Made by a program: the position numbers and the translations under genes. The notes beneath the pieces are model-generated. The model had not been told where the DNA came from and did not search any database. It saw only the letters and a program-made list of their open reading frames with translations. From Isohypsibius dastychi (lineage: Eukaryota; Tardigrada; Eutardigrada; Parachela; Isohypsibiidae): a DNA stretch of 12,670 bases. Shown here one piece after another: positions 1 to 10,188 of this stretch; within the stretch, counting starts at the first letter, position 1; every line of letters begins with the position of its first letter. The DNA is taken from positions 1 through 12,670 of the forward strand of contig JAQIWT010001077.1 in assembly GCA_034696485.1 (NCBI GenBank). Reading direction: 5' to 3'.

Positions 1-64
1 GCTGATAGGCTGGGGGTGTCCCCACCTGGGGGGTTTGCGGAAACGATCAGCCTGACCGGTCCAG

Positions 65-260
65 ATCAGTCAGCGAAATCGACGATTTTGCTGATCGAGT
101 TTAGACCAATCAGAAATCAGTCAGCACGCGCGAGGCGATGCGATTCAATCAAATTGATTGATTTTGACTGTTACTGACTGATCGCTTGGCTTTCTGTATT
201 GCATCCACTCCTAATCGCAATCAGTCACATATACAAATCACCGATGTACGGTGACTGATT
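65..260. repeat. Cluster of the octamer ATCAGTCA in both orientations
   Basis: ATCAGTCA occurs at 65-72, 116-123 and 220-227, and its complement TGACTGAT at 175-182 and 252-259. The last pair extends to a perfect 10-bp inverted repeat (219-228 with 251-260). Dense short subterminal repeats of this kind occur in hAT-like and MITE elements. A promoter with repeated factor sites is the alternative. The true ends of any element are not visible. Confidence 0.5.
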
Positions 261-405
261 ACATGGCTGATTTGGTTTTCCAGCGCGACTTTTTGCAATG
301 TCTATATTATCGCGTAATTTTTACATTTACTTACCAAATACCAGCATGAGCAAGATTGTAAGCTGGTATGAAGCTTGTCCAAGAATATTTCTGGCCATAA
401 TCCAG

Positions 406-565
406 GACAATAGACTGGCCTTTCGTCCATATGGTGCGCGAGTCAGAAGCCTTTCCGTCGGCGGTTCTGCAAATGACCATGACATTTGTTACGTTCGTGT
501 CAGGCTGTTTAGTTGGCTACTTGGTCGTATTGGCATTATTCCGTAGGCGATCATTCGCGAACTGA
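406..565 (+). CDS. Possible last exon of a small single-pass membrane protein
   Basis: After a plausible acceptor (AATCCAG ending at 405), a frame is open to TGA at 563-565. It begins TIDWPFVHMVRESEA and ends with a strongly hydrophobic stretch (TFVTFVSGCLVGYLVVLALF, codons 482-541) followed by RRRSFAN. A transmembrane helix, then a positive cluster and a short tail, is typical of a type I membrane protein. A GTAAGC donor at 358 would give a 48-nt intron, the size usual here, but the upstream frame then meets a stop. I therefore cannot name an earlier exon. The overlapping 82-codon frame (298-546) looks less protein-like. No family recognised. Confidence 0.25.
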
Positions 566-902
566 TGTTTCGTTAAGCGACGTTTCATACAACGAGGTTT
601 AATTGCCGATATTAAGTTGTCTTGTATTTTTGATTATGTTATTCATGTTGAAATTTGAATTTCTTGGGAACCGTTCCCCGAGTTGTGCGTCCAGTTCAAA
701 TAAACAAAATCATAAATAAACTTTGTTGACAATTTGTGCGTTTCTTCAAAAATTACTTAACTACGAAACTTAGTATCATAAAAAATGTCACCATTACGAA
801 CTTCACCAACAACCACTTTCACCAAGAACCTTTGAATCGTTGCAATTACGAGAAAATTCCTGCGCCGTTACGTTTATGAAGTCTGAAACCAGAGTCAATT
901 AC
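566..902. other. AT-rich stretch with no recognisable exon
   Basis: Lies beyond the last PMCA exon. On the minus strand it begins with a good donor (GTAATT from 902) and an in-frame TGA. I read both strands for the missing M7 motif (ATEPPT and the following loop) and found none. A GTTTCAG at 889-883 would make an intron of only 20 nt and leads to a short unrelated reading, so I do not accept it. Confidence 0.6.
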
Positions 903-3900
903 CTATTGCAAAAGCAAGTGAGGCCAACGTGCTAAGAAGAGTGTTGATCCAAAGCATCGGTACCGCTCTAATCGGAGTTACCTAAAAGGTCATGAACAAA
1001 AGAAATCGGAATAAATTATAGGATTTGGCCAACTTACCCCGATTGCGCAAGCAGAAATGATAGATATTAGGAGCGCTACGAGACTGACTGTCAACTGGAA
1101 CTGGAGAAATTTGCAGATATTGTCATAGATATTTCTGCCCCACATGCAGGCTTTAACAATGCTCGTAAAATTATCATCCGTCAAAATGATGTCTGATGCT
1201 TCTTTTGCGACATCGGTGCCGGCGATTCCCTACAGAACAAAACTGTGACCAAATTATTCAAACGTGCACTTGAGGCGTACCATGGCGAAGCCGACATCGG
1301 CTTTCTTGAGTGCGGGAGCATCATTCGTTCCATCACCCGTCACAGCAACAACTTCCCGATTCTTTGAAATTCTACTGCACTCGATGCCTCTCACAAGAGC
1401 ATGCTTGTCCTGAGAAAATCCAGCAAGTCAAAATTTTGTATAATTATCCGCAAACTCTCGACATTTGGACAGGAAAATTATATCGCAAAAACTGTCAATC
1501 CAATCAGTGAACTATTTTCAATACGGTACCTGTGGAGTGGATCTTGCTAATACGCGAAGTTGAGGCCATACTTTGTCAAACAAATCCTGATCAATCTGTA
1601 AAGCAAATTTCACTGATCATTTTGATGTTAATGTACTTGAACGAAAGCAGCAACATCTCATTCGTACATGCCCTTTTTCGTTTTTGATTCTTTTGTTAAA
1701 ATCTTCACTATCCAGCACAATCCCGGCATCGGTGAGAACGTCACCTTCTTTGATAATCCCACATTTAATTGCTACTGACGAAGCAGTATCCAGATTGTCA
1801 CCTGTTGAATTTGACGATGTTTTGAAGATATATGAATATAGTGCTAACATGTTCTCACCAGTGACCATCCTTACGGTGATACCAGCACTTCGGCATTTCT
1901 GGATTGCTTCAGGCACTTCCGAACGTTCCGGGTCTTCGATGCCAAATATCGCCAGCAGACTTAGCTGGGTGACCACCTCATCTTCGTTTTCGAAATCCAG
2001 CATGTTATTGCTGCTTGGGATGTCTCTGTAAGCGAGGCAGATTGTCCGAAGTCCATTCAATGCCATCTCCTTGATGATTTCTTTTTTGACATTTTCCTGT
2101 GCGGTTCCCGTGAATTCTTCAACATTACCAGATGCATCCAACTTTGAAACACATCTGGAAAAAAGGGAGGTGATCAAGAGTGAGTGGTTCCGTAAGCCGG
2201 TGTGATCAATCAGAGATGATAACTTACTGATTCAACACGATCTCTGCGGCCCCTTTGCAGAATACTCTCCAGCCCTCCGGAGTGCTAATTACAGTCGACA
2301 TGTATTTCCGTGAAGAGTTGAAAGTGTAAACCTTGGCAAACTGCTCTTCTGGATTCTCTTCTCTAATTTTCGCGTAATCTCGACCGCAACTAGTGACGAA
2401 TCCAAGAAGGGCACACTCGGTTTTATTTCCAATTTGGATTGGAAATCCGCCGTCTGGGGAAGATATGGTGTTGGACGAATAGCTGCTGTTGACGCTGATA
2501 CCCAGTGTCAGAAGGTCCATGACTTTTCCATCAACCTCCTGAGTTTTTACAGGTTCAAACAGTTTATCTAAAAGACTCGAAATTTGATTTCAAAGAAAGA
2601 TGCCGAAGTGAGGTTTAGTTACCGCCAATGAATGCTTGAGAAACGGCCATCCGGTTCGTTGTGAGGGTTCCAGTTTTATCAGAACAAATAGTTGTCGCAC
2701 AGCCCATTGTCTCACATGCAAACAAATGACGCACTAAGTTGTGGTCTTTCATCATTTTCTGAAAGTACAAATATTGGGCAAAAACCCCGGGGCAAAAAAG
2801 TGTTCCTCTTCAACGTGCACTATGCCAAATGTCACCAACCTTTGCCGATACTGCCAAGGTTAGGGTCACGGCAAATGGAAGTCCTTCGGGGATAGCAACT
2901 ACCCTGAAAGTTGGAATGTAGATGTCTTAAATTGAAAACCGGATCAGATGGCGAATCCGTGGAAACCTACAGAATCGTGACTCCCATCATGATGCCGTTG
3001 AAAATTTCAAGGATATCCTTGTTGTCCCAGGGAAGCTTCGAAACAGCATATTGTTGGACGGTGAACCGAATAATCATCACAGCTGCGGTTGAAATTGCGG
3101 CTACCGAGCCTACAAAGATGCTGCTCTAAGATGTTTGAAATCACTTCTTTCCAACCTTTTTTTACCGTAAACCGCTATCCATTTTGATAGTTTTGCTAGT
3201 TTCGTTTGGAGAATCGATTGCTGTTCATCCATGTCGGCATTTTTGTCGTACGATTCGCTTCCCTCCACACTGACCTCGCTAGTGGTAGACCTTTTTCTGT
3301 TCGTAGTTGATCCAGCTTCCTTCTTTTTCTTATCTTTTCTCCCCGTGCTTGTGGTCAGCATCGCAAATATTTTCCCGCTTTGTGATGAAAGACCAACGGC
3401 GACAATAAGGGCTTTACCGCTTCCAGTCATGACATTAGTTCCTTTTAAGGTTTTGGTTGAGGCGAACAATCTTGAGCGTGATTTTGAAAAATGAACTTGC
3501 TTACCAGATAAAAGTCGGATATCCGAGTCGGGATGCTTCTTAACTTGATCCGATTCTCCTGTCAATGAACTTTCATCTACTCGCAACTCATGACCGCTGA
3601 CTAACAAACCATCAGCTGGCATGATATCTCCTGAAAATACGACCGTTGAAAACACTTGCACCACAATTCTTTCAAGTTTCCTTATAGACTCACCGTATTT
3701 TATCATGCAGATATCCCCAACCAAGAGTTCATGCGATGGGATCTGTTTCTGTACTCCGTCTCGGATGACCGTTGTCAAATGCTCCTTCCGAACTTTATCT
3801 TGTAGAGACCGAAATTGTTTTTCATTCCGATAGTTATTCACAGCAGATACGAGGGCTATCGCAAAGACGTCCACAAGAATAGCAACAGGTGTTATCCATT

Positions 3901-4472
3901 TATAGCGACTGTCATCAGTAGCTATGAATCAAGCACTGTGTTAATCTCCCAATAAGCAATATCGACATCATTCCACGACTGGGAACTACTTCGTACGATT
4001 TGGGCCGAACAAGCCCCACAGGGAAACTGCTAGGGATATAACTGCCGCCAGTTCCAGTACAATCAGGCTGGGATCCTTGAGGGCAATCCATAAAAGAAAG
4101 AGAAACGTCTTTGGTTTCTTTTCCGGCAAAATGTTTGACCCAAAAGCTTCTTCTCTGTCCTGCATGTCAGTTGCGCTGTCCGATATCCCTGAGCACAGCA
4201 AGCGCATCTTTTTCACAATTGATCGAATTGTCAGAAAATGAACTACAGTACCATTTGACGGGTCACTCATCAGCATTGAACATAATTCCGTAATCCCCCC
4301 GAATTTCTTCTCGACCGCATCTTTAACCTGTGAATCGCTCTAAACAACTGCTAGTGCTTTGATTATTGCTATCAAATACCTCTGTGCCACGAAACTCCAC
4401 CACCTTTGTAAGATCATTTCTGCCAGCTCCAAATTTTTGTGGCATTTGTATCGACACGCTTTCGGCTGCCAT
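903..4472 (-). CDS. PMCA: Plasma-membrane Ca2+-transporting P-type ATPase (PMCA family), 16 exons, C-terminal part missing
   Basis: Pump of the P2B family, which uses ATP to export Ca2+ across the plasma membrane. Exons, in minus order: 4472-4380, 4327-4252, 4188-3997, 3921-3694, 3630-3505, 3441-3156, 3120-2971, 2903-2840, 2758-2623, 2567-2228, 2154-1859, 1801-1668, 1595-1530, 1409-1281, 1229-1038, 981-903. All have GT-AG borders and matching phases and give 862 codons plus 1 nt. Motifs seen: RGTE (28-31), KKPKTF before M1, TGES (220-223), PEGLP in M4 (389-393), DKTGT with the phosphorylated Asp (D432), NKTEC and KGAAEIV in the nucleotide domain, IEDPER, TGDGTND (753-759) and LTDDNF. The start ATG at 4472 has A at -3 and G at +4, and an in-frame stop lies upstream. 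Oddities: the M6 motif of relatives (WVNLIMD) reads WINTLLS, so a Ca2+-binding Asp is Ser. After exon 16 the frame meets a stop (TGA), and M7-M10 and the calmodulin-binding tail are not seen. The family is usually about 1,100-1,200 residues. It could be a gene continuing past base 1 or a truncated copy. Confidence 0.95.
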
Positions 4473-5221
4473 CGTAAAATATCGTCTGCGTTTCTCCGGT
4501 ATTTTCTGATAAAGTGATGATCATCCGGATTTCATCCGTGTTACATCCAAGAAACATGTATAATTCCGGATAATGATTTCCGTATTCGACGGGTGAACGA
4601 GACGTATATGCCAAAGCTGTTCCTGAAGAAAAATCAGTGGGAAAAGGAAAGATTCGTCGAAGTGACGCAGAATGTGCACATGACATTCAAAAAAACAATT
4701 CAAGCGTTGTCTGCCAACGAAACCGAAGATTGGCAAGACTTCCTTAGGGCATGACATATGCCGAGAGAAAGGTAAGAGTTGAACAGTTTCATGTGCCTGG
4801 TCGGTTGTAAACCACCGCCCAAAAATGGAAACAAAACTAATCAAGCGCCAGCCAAATGGACCTTTTATTCAAAGAACAGGATGTCCATATCCGCAGTGAG
4901 TAGTAGAGAGGGAATGAAAGTACAGTCGTTTTAGTGAACATCTTGGGAAAGAATTAGCCGTGTCAAACAAAACCAGAGATAATTTACAGTACAAGAAATC
5001 CTGCTAAGTATGGTGCTTTTTACAGACCAAACAAAATCATAAAGAAAATTTACGAGTCTTCGTCGTTCATCAAAAAGTGATTTTTGTGTTTTTTAACCGT
5101 TTATATTCATTGCTTCTATCCAGCTTCAAAGCTCTCATTGGATAATATCTGACTTATCAGAACCGGTCTCGATGAGCTTGTTGCAGTTGCATTGGGCTAT
5201 CACCGGGTGTAACGCCAGCGG

Positions 5222-5233
5222 CGTGACGTCACG
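5222..5233. promoter_or_regulatory. 12-bp palindrome with a full CRE core
   Basis: CGTGACGTCACG is perfectly self-complementary and holds TGACGTCA, the consensus site for CREB/ATF bZIP factors. It lies about 750 bp upstream of the PMCA start on that gene's 5' side, and about 1 kb beyond the receptor gene's stop. A regulatory role is inference. Confidence 0.35.
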
Positions 5234-5243
5234 AAAGTTTTTG

Positions 5244-5300
5244 GACTTATTCATAGTGAGAATAAAGAGTTCCTCTCTTTACTCTCACTATGACTTATTC
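5244..5300. repeat. Short hairpin flanked by perfect 9-bp direct repeats
   Basis: GACTTATTC stands at 5244-5252 and again at 5292-5300. Between them is a 39-bp hairpin: arms 5253-5269 and 5275-5291 pair at 16 of 17 positions around the 5-nt loop TTCCT. The repeats touch the arms on both sides without a gap. This looks like a minute insertion with target-site duplication, or a templated repair product. The stem is short for a microRNA precursor. Confidence 0.7.
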
Positions 5301-6287
5301 TATATGAAAAACATGAAAACGAATTGTTCAACAACACATATGATTTTGATCATCATCTTCTTCCGCAACGGGCGAAAAGTTGGAGTTTTACCTTTCAGAG
5401 CTTTGCGATTCGTACGAAATTTACAGGACGAGAAGAGTAATCTACTTGTAGAGCCAAGTTTGGGATATTCCCCTTGAAAATCAATTGGCTTGTCGGACAA
5501 GGGTTATGAGCCCCGATGTACAGCGCCCACATCTCAACTTAAACTTGATAAAATCGGTAAAAATAAAAAATTAATCATTTTGTCAGGATTACGAGAATAT
5601 TCCTCTGCTGACATGACTGTCTGAAAGCGAGGGACTCTGAAAAACCTTCGGGCGTCCCCCGGCCAGATGCTCGTGGGACATATTGCGGAAGGTTGCCGTA
5701 GGATCTCGAATTCCGAATCAAGCATCAATTATCTTGCGAAACTTTCTGGGCATTACGAATTGAAGCCAAAGATCAACCATACCTTCGAAACGAGTTGTGT
5801 TAGTACGAGGTGTTGTCTAGGTTTCTAGATCATCCTTGTTGTCCAAAACGAACCCGCCCGGATCGTGTTCACTTGAGCTTTGAATGTTTTTCTAAATTCA
5901 GATTTGCGACAAATCCTAAAAGTAAAAGCTTTAGGGCCGAAGAATTTTTTTCTACTTTTTTATGGTAATTTTGTTTGATTTCTTGAGTGCAAACTGACAG
6001 AGGAGTTGAATGGAGAGGCTCGATCTTGAACCTTCGGTTATATCCAAGCCATTACCTGGAGAGGAAAAAAACAACACTTTGCTACTTGGATACAACCTTC
6101 CGCAAAATCAGATGAATGTGGTTGCTATCAAGATATTCCGCGATGCTCCCGGGATGCAAACTGGTGAAGGAAATTGAAAGGATGACACATTCAGAAACTT
6201 AAGCTAGTTGATTTCTGCATTAATTGTCAGCACCACAAAATAAAGACTATATACGTAGGTTGTGGTATGAGATAAGATGAAGTTAGC

Positions 6288-8699
6288 CTATGATAGATCG
6301 GAGGAGCAGTTGAATTTCTCTTGTGGTGATGGAGGAGGACAGATGGTCGTCGACGAGATCAACTGCTGCATGACTGCCACCAGCGAGACCAAAGTGGTGA
6401 TTGTCTGAAAAAAAATTAATTACCGTGGTAAAGCGATGATCACAAGAAGAACAGTGTCACGTCATTCTGTGTTTTCACAAGAAACTGTTTCTGGCGGAAA
6501 ACCCAATTGACATCAACTTATTATCAACTGTAACGCAAAAATCATAATGCTGATATTTGTTAGCGCAAAAGCGAATACGCAAGACTGACCAAGAAATAAC
6601 ATGGCAAATCTGAGCGAAATTGCGGAGCGCAAACGTGTCCCAAAATTCGCTCTCTCGTGGGCTGCTTGCAAGTTTCTTACAATCAGAGTTTTCATGATAT
6701 CAAGAACACCATGCATTCAACATGGCTATAGAACCTCTACAGAGTGTTCGGCGCACTTTTTCTGAGACTTCAAGTTAGCCATCCTTAACATAGAACAGCT
6801 CTTCTTCATGATGGAAACACCGACCAAAAAAAAAGATGTTTTTTTTTGTGAAAACTTGCTGTATGAACTATGCAGAATTTCAGCTGAATTGAAGTGGCTA
6901 GTAGAACGGGCTCCACTTTCACCCAAACTTGAAGGTTTTTGTCACTTGTAAAGTAGAAGAAATAACTGATCTCAAAATACAGTCTTTCCTTCTGGAAAAT
7001 TACGTCGGAGTAGGGTGCATTATTTAGGAAAAGAAGGATAGTCTAAATCTTCGGTTTTTACATTTTTGAAGCGGCTGAATCCAATTCTATAGCGCAAACA
7101 TCGTGTAAATTACCTATTTGAGGTATCAAAACTACCCACTTCACTTTAACTAAGATTCTGCAAAGTTCGGACAACAAGTTTTCACAAAAACACCATTTTT
7201 GTTGGGTTCAGGAAAACGGGGTTTGTGAATCTCGCAGATTGGGCAAAAAACTGATGTTTCAGCTTAGAAAGTCCCCTTAAGATAGGTAATTCTAAATTGC
7301 AATATCCACCATGTCAAGCCGAGTCATAACGTTTAGCTACGATCACTATGTGGATGACACTCAGGGAATCATCGACACTAGAGTGGGCGGACTGTCAACT
7401 TACATTTATCAATAGCGATTTTGTGGCGTGAAAGAGTGGTGAGCCTGTCAACACCAGCCTATTATGTTTCACCGAGCGACTGAACAATCTAATTTCTGCC
7501 AAGTAGATGTCACGCTGAAATAAACACAGAAACCTAAGCCATCTTCATACGAAGACAGTGGAACTTGAAGTCCCGACACACCTTCTCGTAGCGCAGGTGT
7601 GCTGCCACAGCGTCAGTCAGGTCACGTAGTTTCAGTCGGAAATCAGCGTCCTGTCAAATAACATTTGAAATCAGCCGAAGCCTTGCAAACTCATTTTGAA
7701 CATTAACACCTGTTTTTCCAGTATGATGAAATTCGCAATCGGCCCAAATGCCCAGCTGAAATACAAGACCAGCGAAAAAATCTCAAACAAAACAAAAAAC
7801 AAGGAGATATCCGATTCCGATAACAGAAGTGATGTCATGGCGCTAAGACAGAGTAATACGTTGATGGTGTAAGAAATGAAAAATGTGGACCCAAATGCAT
7901 CGCTGACTAGTCGAACCAACTCCACGAGTTTGCGGTGATATCTCATCATCTCTAGAGTAGATTCAGGGCATCCGCCAGTTTTCACTGACGTAATCTGTTT
8001 TTGAACTCTTGTATTCAACCGGTTCAGACAATCAGTCATGACTTTTCCCAAAACGAACATTGTGGAAGTAATGGCCAATGCAAGGAAGAGTGGAAATGAA
8101 CAGGTAAGAATCCACCATGGGATGGTATACCATGTCTTGATGTATAAACCAAGTGAGCGAAAAGAGTTGCTCCAAGGGTTTGGATCGATCCGAGTGGCGT
8201 GAACCATTACATCTGTCCAGCTGATTAATTCAAAGATTGATACAGTGGAGCCAGCACATAATATCGCCAAAATAGACCTGTTTCTCCAGGTTGAAATTTT
8301 GATCATTCGGTGATGTTGATCGGGATAAAATGTCTGAATGACTGAAGAGAGTTCATGGGTCATATTTTCCCAGGTTTTGTTTTTGAACTTGCTGATGAAA
8401 TTCGTCAGCATCAATGGTCCGAAAAGGGGGTAGACCACGTTGACTGCCCGGCCGATCATGTCTAGCATTGGTGACCTTTTGACGGTAGACGTCGTTGTTG
8501 GGTTGATTAGGGCTTTCGCAAAAATAGCAGCACGAAATCCGAAAAGAATCCATGCAGATATAAGAATAATAAATGCCAAGATTCTCCGAATCACATCTAG
8601 CGTGGAGTGGTTGGTCAACGTTTTAGATTCTGATGGGGCATGAAGAAATCCAGAGTGGAAAAGGACGCTTTTGATTGGGTTAAGCACATGGTCGGCCAT
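6288..8699 (-). CDS. Gr: Gustatory-receptor-like seven-transmembrane chemoreceptor, four exons
   Basis: Probable member of the insect-type gustatory receptor superfamily, which are ligand-gated ion channels of chemosensory cells. Exons, in minus order: 8699-7710 (330 codons), 7650-7582 (23), 7514-7404 (37), 6404-6288 (38 plus stop TAG). All introns are GT-AG and phase 0 (59, 67 and 999 nt), giving 428 residues, a normal length for the family. Hydrophobic segments lie at about 39-62, 78-102, 139-160, 190-218, 265-292 and 297-326. The seventh is split between exons 3 and 4. Exon 3 reads KHNRLVLTGSPLFHATKSLL, which resembles the family pattern before TM7. Exon 4 begins TITTLVSLVAVMQQ, which takes the place of the family's TYhhhhhQF end. 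Phase-0 introns clustered at the C-terminus are an established trait of this superfamily. The start ATG has A at -3 and G at +4. Exon 2 could instead read on to a TAG at 7536-7534, giving a shorter protein. Family membership rests on topology and intron pattern, not on a strong sequence match. Confidence 0.78.
6405..7403 (-). other. Third intron of the receptor gene (999 nt)
   Basis: Donor GTAAGT at 7403, acceptor TTTTTTTCAG ending at 6405. It is about fifteen times longer than the gene's other introns. The two short minus-strand frames inside (6716-6513 and 6926-6726) lack splice sites that fit the receptor's phase and show no family motif. A9/T9 runs near 6829-6847 could pair. I see no transposon ends. 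Confidence 0.6.
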
Positions 8700-8822
8700 C
8701 TTTGTTTACCAGAATAAAACTGGAGCGTTAGATGTAGTTGGGTTGTTCAGGACTCCACGTTAACATTTACATTACTATTCCCGAAGGTGCGCCGGCTGTG
8801 CCGGATTTTATTGCTGAGTAAC

Positions 8823-8990
8823 GTCAGTTTGTGGATGATAGGTGGGCGACGCAAGAGGATGTATGCGAATCAGGTTTCGCAGCCGATCAATGCATGTGCA
8901 TATGGAGAAATAAAAAATTTTTGAACGTGGATCCCATCTGGTTTCAAGCGACCTCGGCGTGATGGCGCGTTCACTGGTCACGTGCACGCC
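8823..8990 (-). pseudogene. Possible relic of an LTR-retrotransposon integrase core
   Basis: In one minus-strand frame the residues LRNLIRIHPLASPTYHPQTD appear. This matches the Ty3/gypsy-type integrase core pattern L..LLGI...ST.YHPQTDG. About 40 codons upstream, VTSERA could stand for the VTSDRG that carries the second catalytic Asp, here Glu. The spacing between the two blocks is about 17 residues longer than usual, and the reading is stopped soon after the motif, as expected for decayed DNA. No LTRs, reverse transcriptase or polypurine tract are visible. A chance match is possible. Confidence 0.35.
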
Positions 8991-9894
8991 TCCCCTGCTT
9001 GTCATGAAACTTTTTTGAATCACTTCTGAATTTGAGCAAATTTTGAGTTAAAATAAGCCTGCACTTTTATTTCTCATGTTGCCCTTGGCATGTGGCAGAA
9101 CATTCTGAGCTGATTTGAAGGACGTCCCAACATTTGGTCTGTTTTACGGCAGAAAATAAAATGAAACGTAGAAGAACTTGATTCAGTTTGTTTCTCATCC
9201 TACGCTTGAGGCTTGAAACGTAGCGAATCCAGCACAGGCATGTGCCGAAATTTTCCGGATTGCGCCACATCACGAATCAGATTTGACTAGGTCCTTCAAG
9301 CCGTGTTATCGACAATTGAGTCGGAGGAACAGGAAGCGTTTCGGAGATTTTTGCTGTCAGGAGATTCATTCCTCTACAGAGTAGTACCTGAGATGGTTTT
9401 GATATGATTTATTCGTATCATGATAACGACCAGTTTATCATCACAGCTTAAACAGTTCAACGTGAACCTATCCTCGAAAGGTCACTTTATTCAATCTTTC
9501 TTTAACCTCTGTTTGAACCGAATTCACCCGTTCAAACTTGAACAACCCAAAGCAAAGAAATTCCGCAGCGCAGCATGAATTTTGACGCTTGTTCTGAGTC
9601 AGAGGTTTAGCTGATTCGTCTGGCCTGATGACCGGGAGTCTGCTATCTGAAGTAGCTGTGTCATCAAAGGAAATTCAAGTACTAGTAACCGATACTTTTT
9701 TTATTCTTTTCGCAAATGATATCGATGACTTGTTTTACAAGAAGAAAAACCAAGATTTCTCAACATCGCTCCTGGAGCGGTGGTAGCGTTGTAAGAACGG
9801 CAAAGAACGGAACCTTCACCGTCATTTTCCACGAAAAACTACGGATAGGGACAAAATGTGAACAATTCTTTGAAATAACGATGCAATTGTGATC

Positions 9895-9985
9895 CCTTTG
9901 ACAAATCGGTCTCTCCAATGCTGGAAGTTGTCCATCAAATGAATTTCACAATGATCGCAGTAATAAAGTGTAGATTTGCGATGCA
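9895..9985 (-). pseudogene. Fragment resembling a U1C-type zinc finger
   Basis: A minus-strand frame reads YYCDHCEIHLMD, close to the YYCDYCDTYLTHD that opens the zinc finger of the U1 snRNP protein C. The two Cys are kept, but the His ligands expected downstream are missing (WRDRFVKG stands where VRKTH..G would be). No further part of the protein follows. If related, it is a dead fragment; chance cannot be excluded. Confidence 0.2.
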
Positions 9986-10188
9986 TCTGATTCGGAGTTT
10001 GGACCAAACATCGCGGCTTAAATGAAAACGGCCCCACACCTGCGTTTGTCTGCTGTCACCTCTTTGAATTACGAGACGTTCAATCGTCGCCACGTGGTCC
10101 AATGCGGGCACTACACCTCATGGACCTGCAACGGTTATGAATCATTTAGTTGTAAATCGCTGACATTTCTCTTGAAGTATGCGTCGCG

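Larger units (their letters stand above)
4473..6287. other. Intergenic region between the PMCA start and the receptor gene's end
   Basis: Open frames of 60-107 codons occur on both strands but none shows a domain, splice partners or a steady protein-like composition. The minus frame 4844-4521 ends just before the PMCA start, and another (4686-4414) overlaps PMCA exon 1 in a different frame. No clear TATA box precedes the PMCA ATG. The region holds a CRE-like palindrome at 5222-5233, a hairpin with direct repeats at 5244-5300, and an inverted repeat (6036-6048 with 6085-6097, 12 of 13 bases). Confidence 0.6.
8700..10188. other. Gene-poor stretch with decayed fragments
   Basis: No intact gene seen. 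It holds the receptor gene's 5' flank, a possible integrase relic (minus, about 8820-8990), and a U1C-like fragment (minus, about 9895-9985). A short plus-strand frame at about 9288-9405 ends in FLYRVVPE, which is only faintly like the segment before the zinc-binding part of retrotransposon integrases. Small palindromes occur at 9511-9537 (GTTTGAAC arms) and 9452-9467 (GTTCA acg TGAAC). Confidence 0.55.

Noticed and set aside
883-902. 20-nt intron after PMCA exon 16
   Set aside because: Too short to splice, and the reading beyond it does not resemble PMCA.
1684-2031. 115-codon plus-strand frame
   Set aside because: Antisense to PMCA exons 11 and 12; a shadow of the real gene.
5172-5477. 101-codon plus-strand frame
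   Set aside because: Runs through the hairpin and its direct repeats, has no domain, and lacks splice partners.
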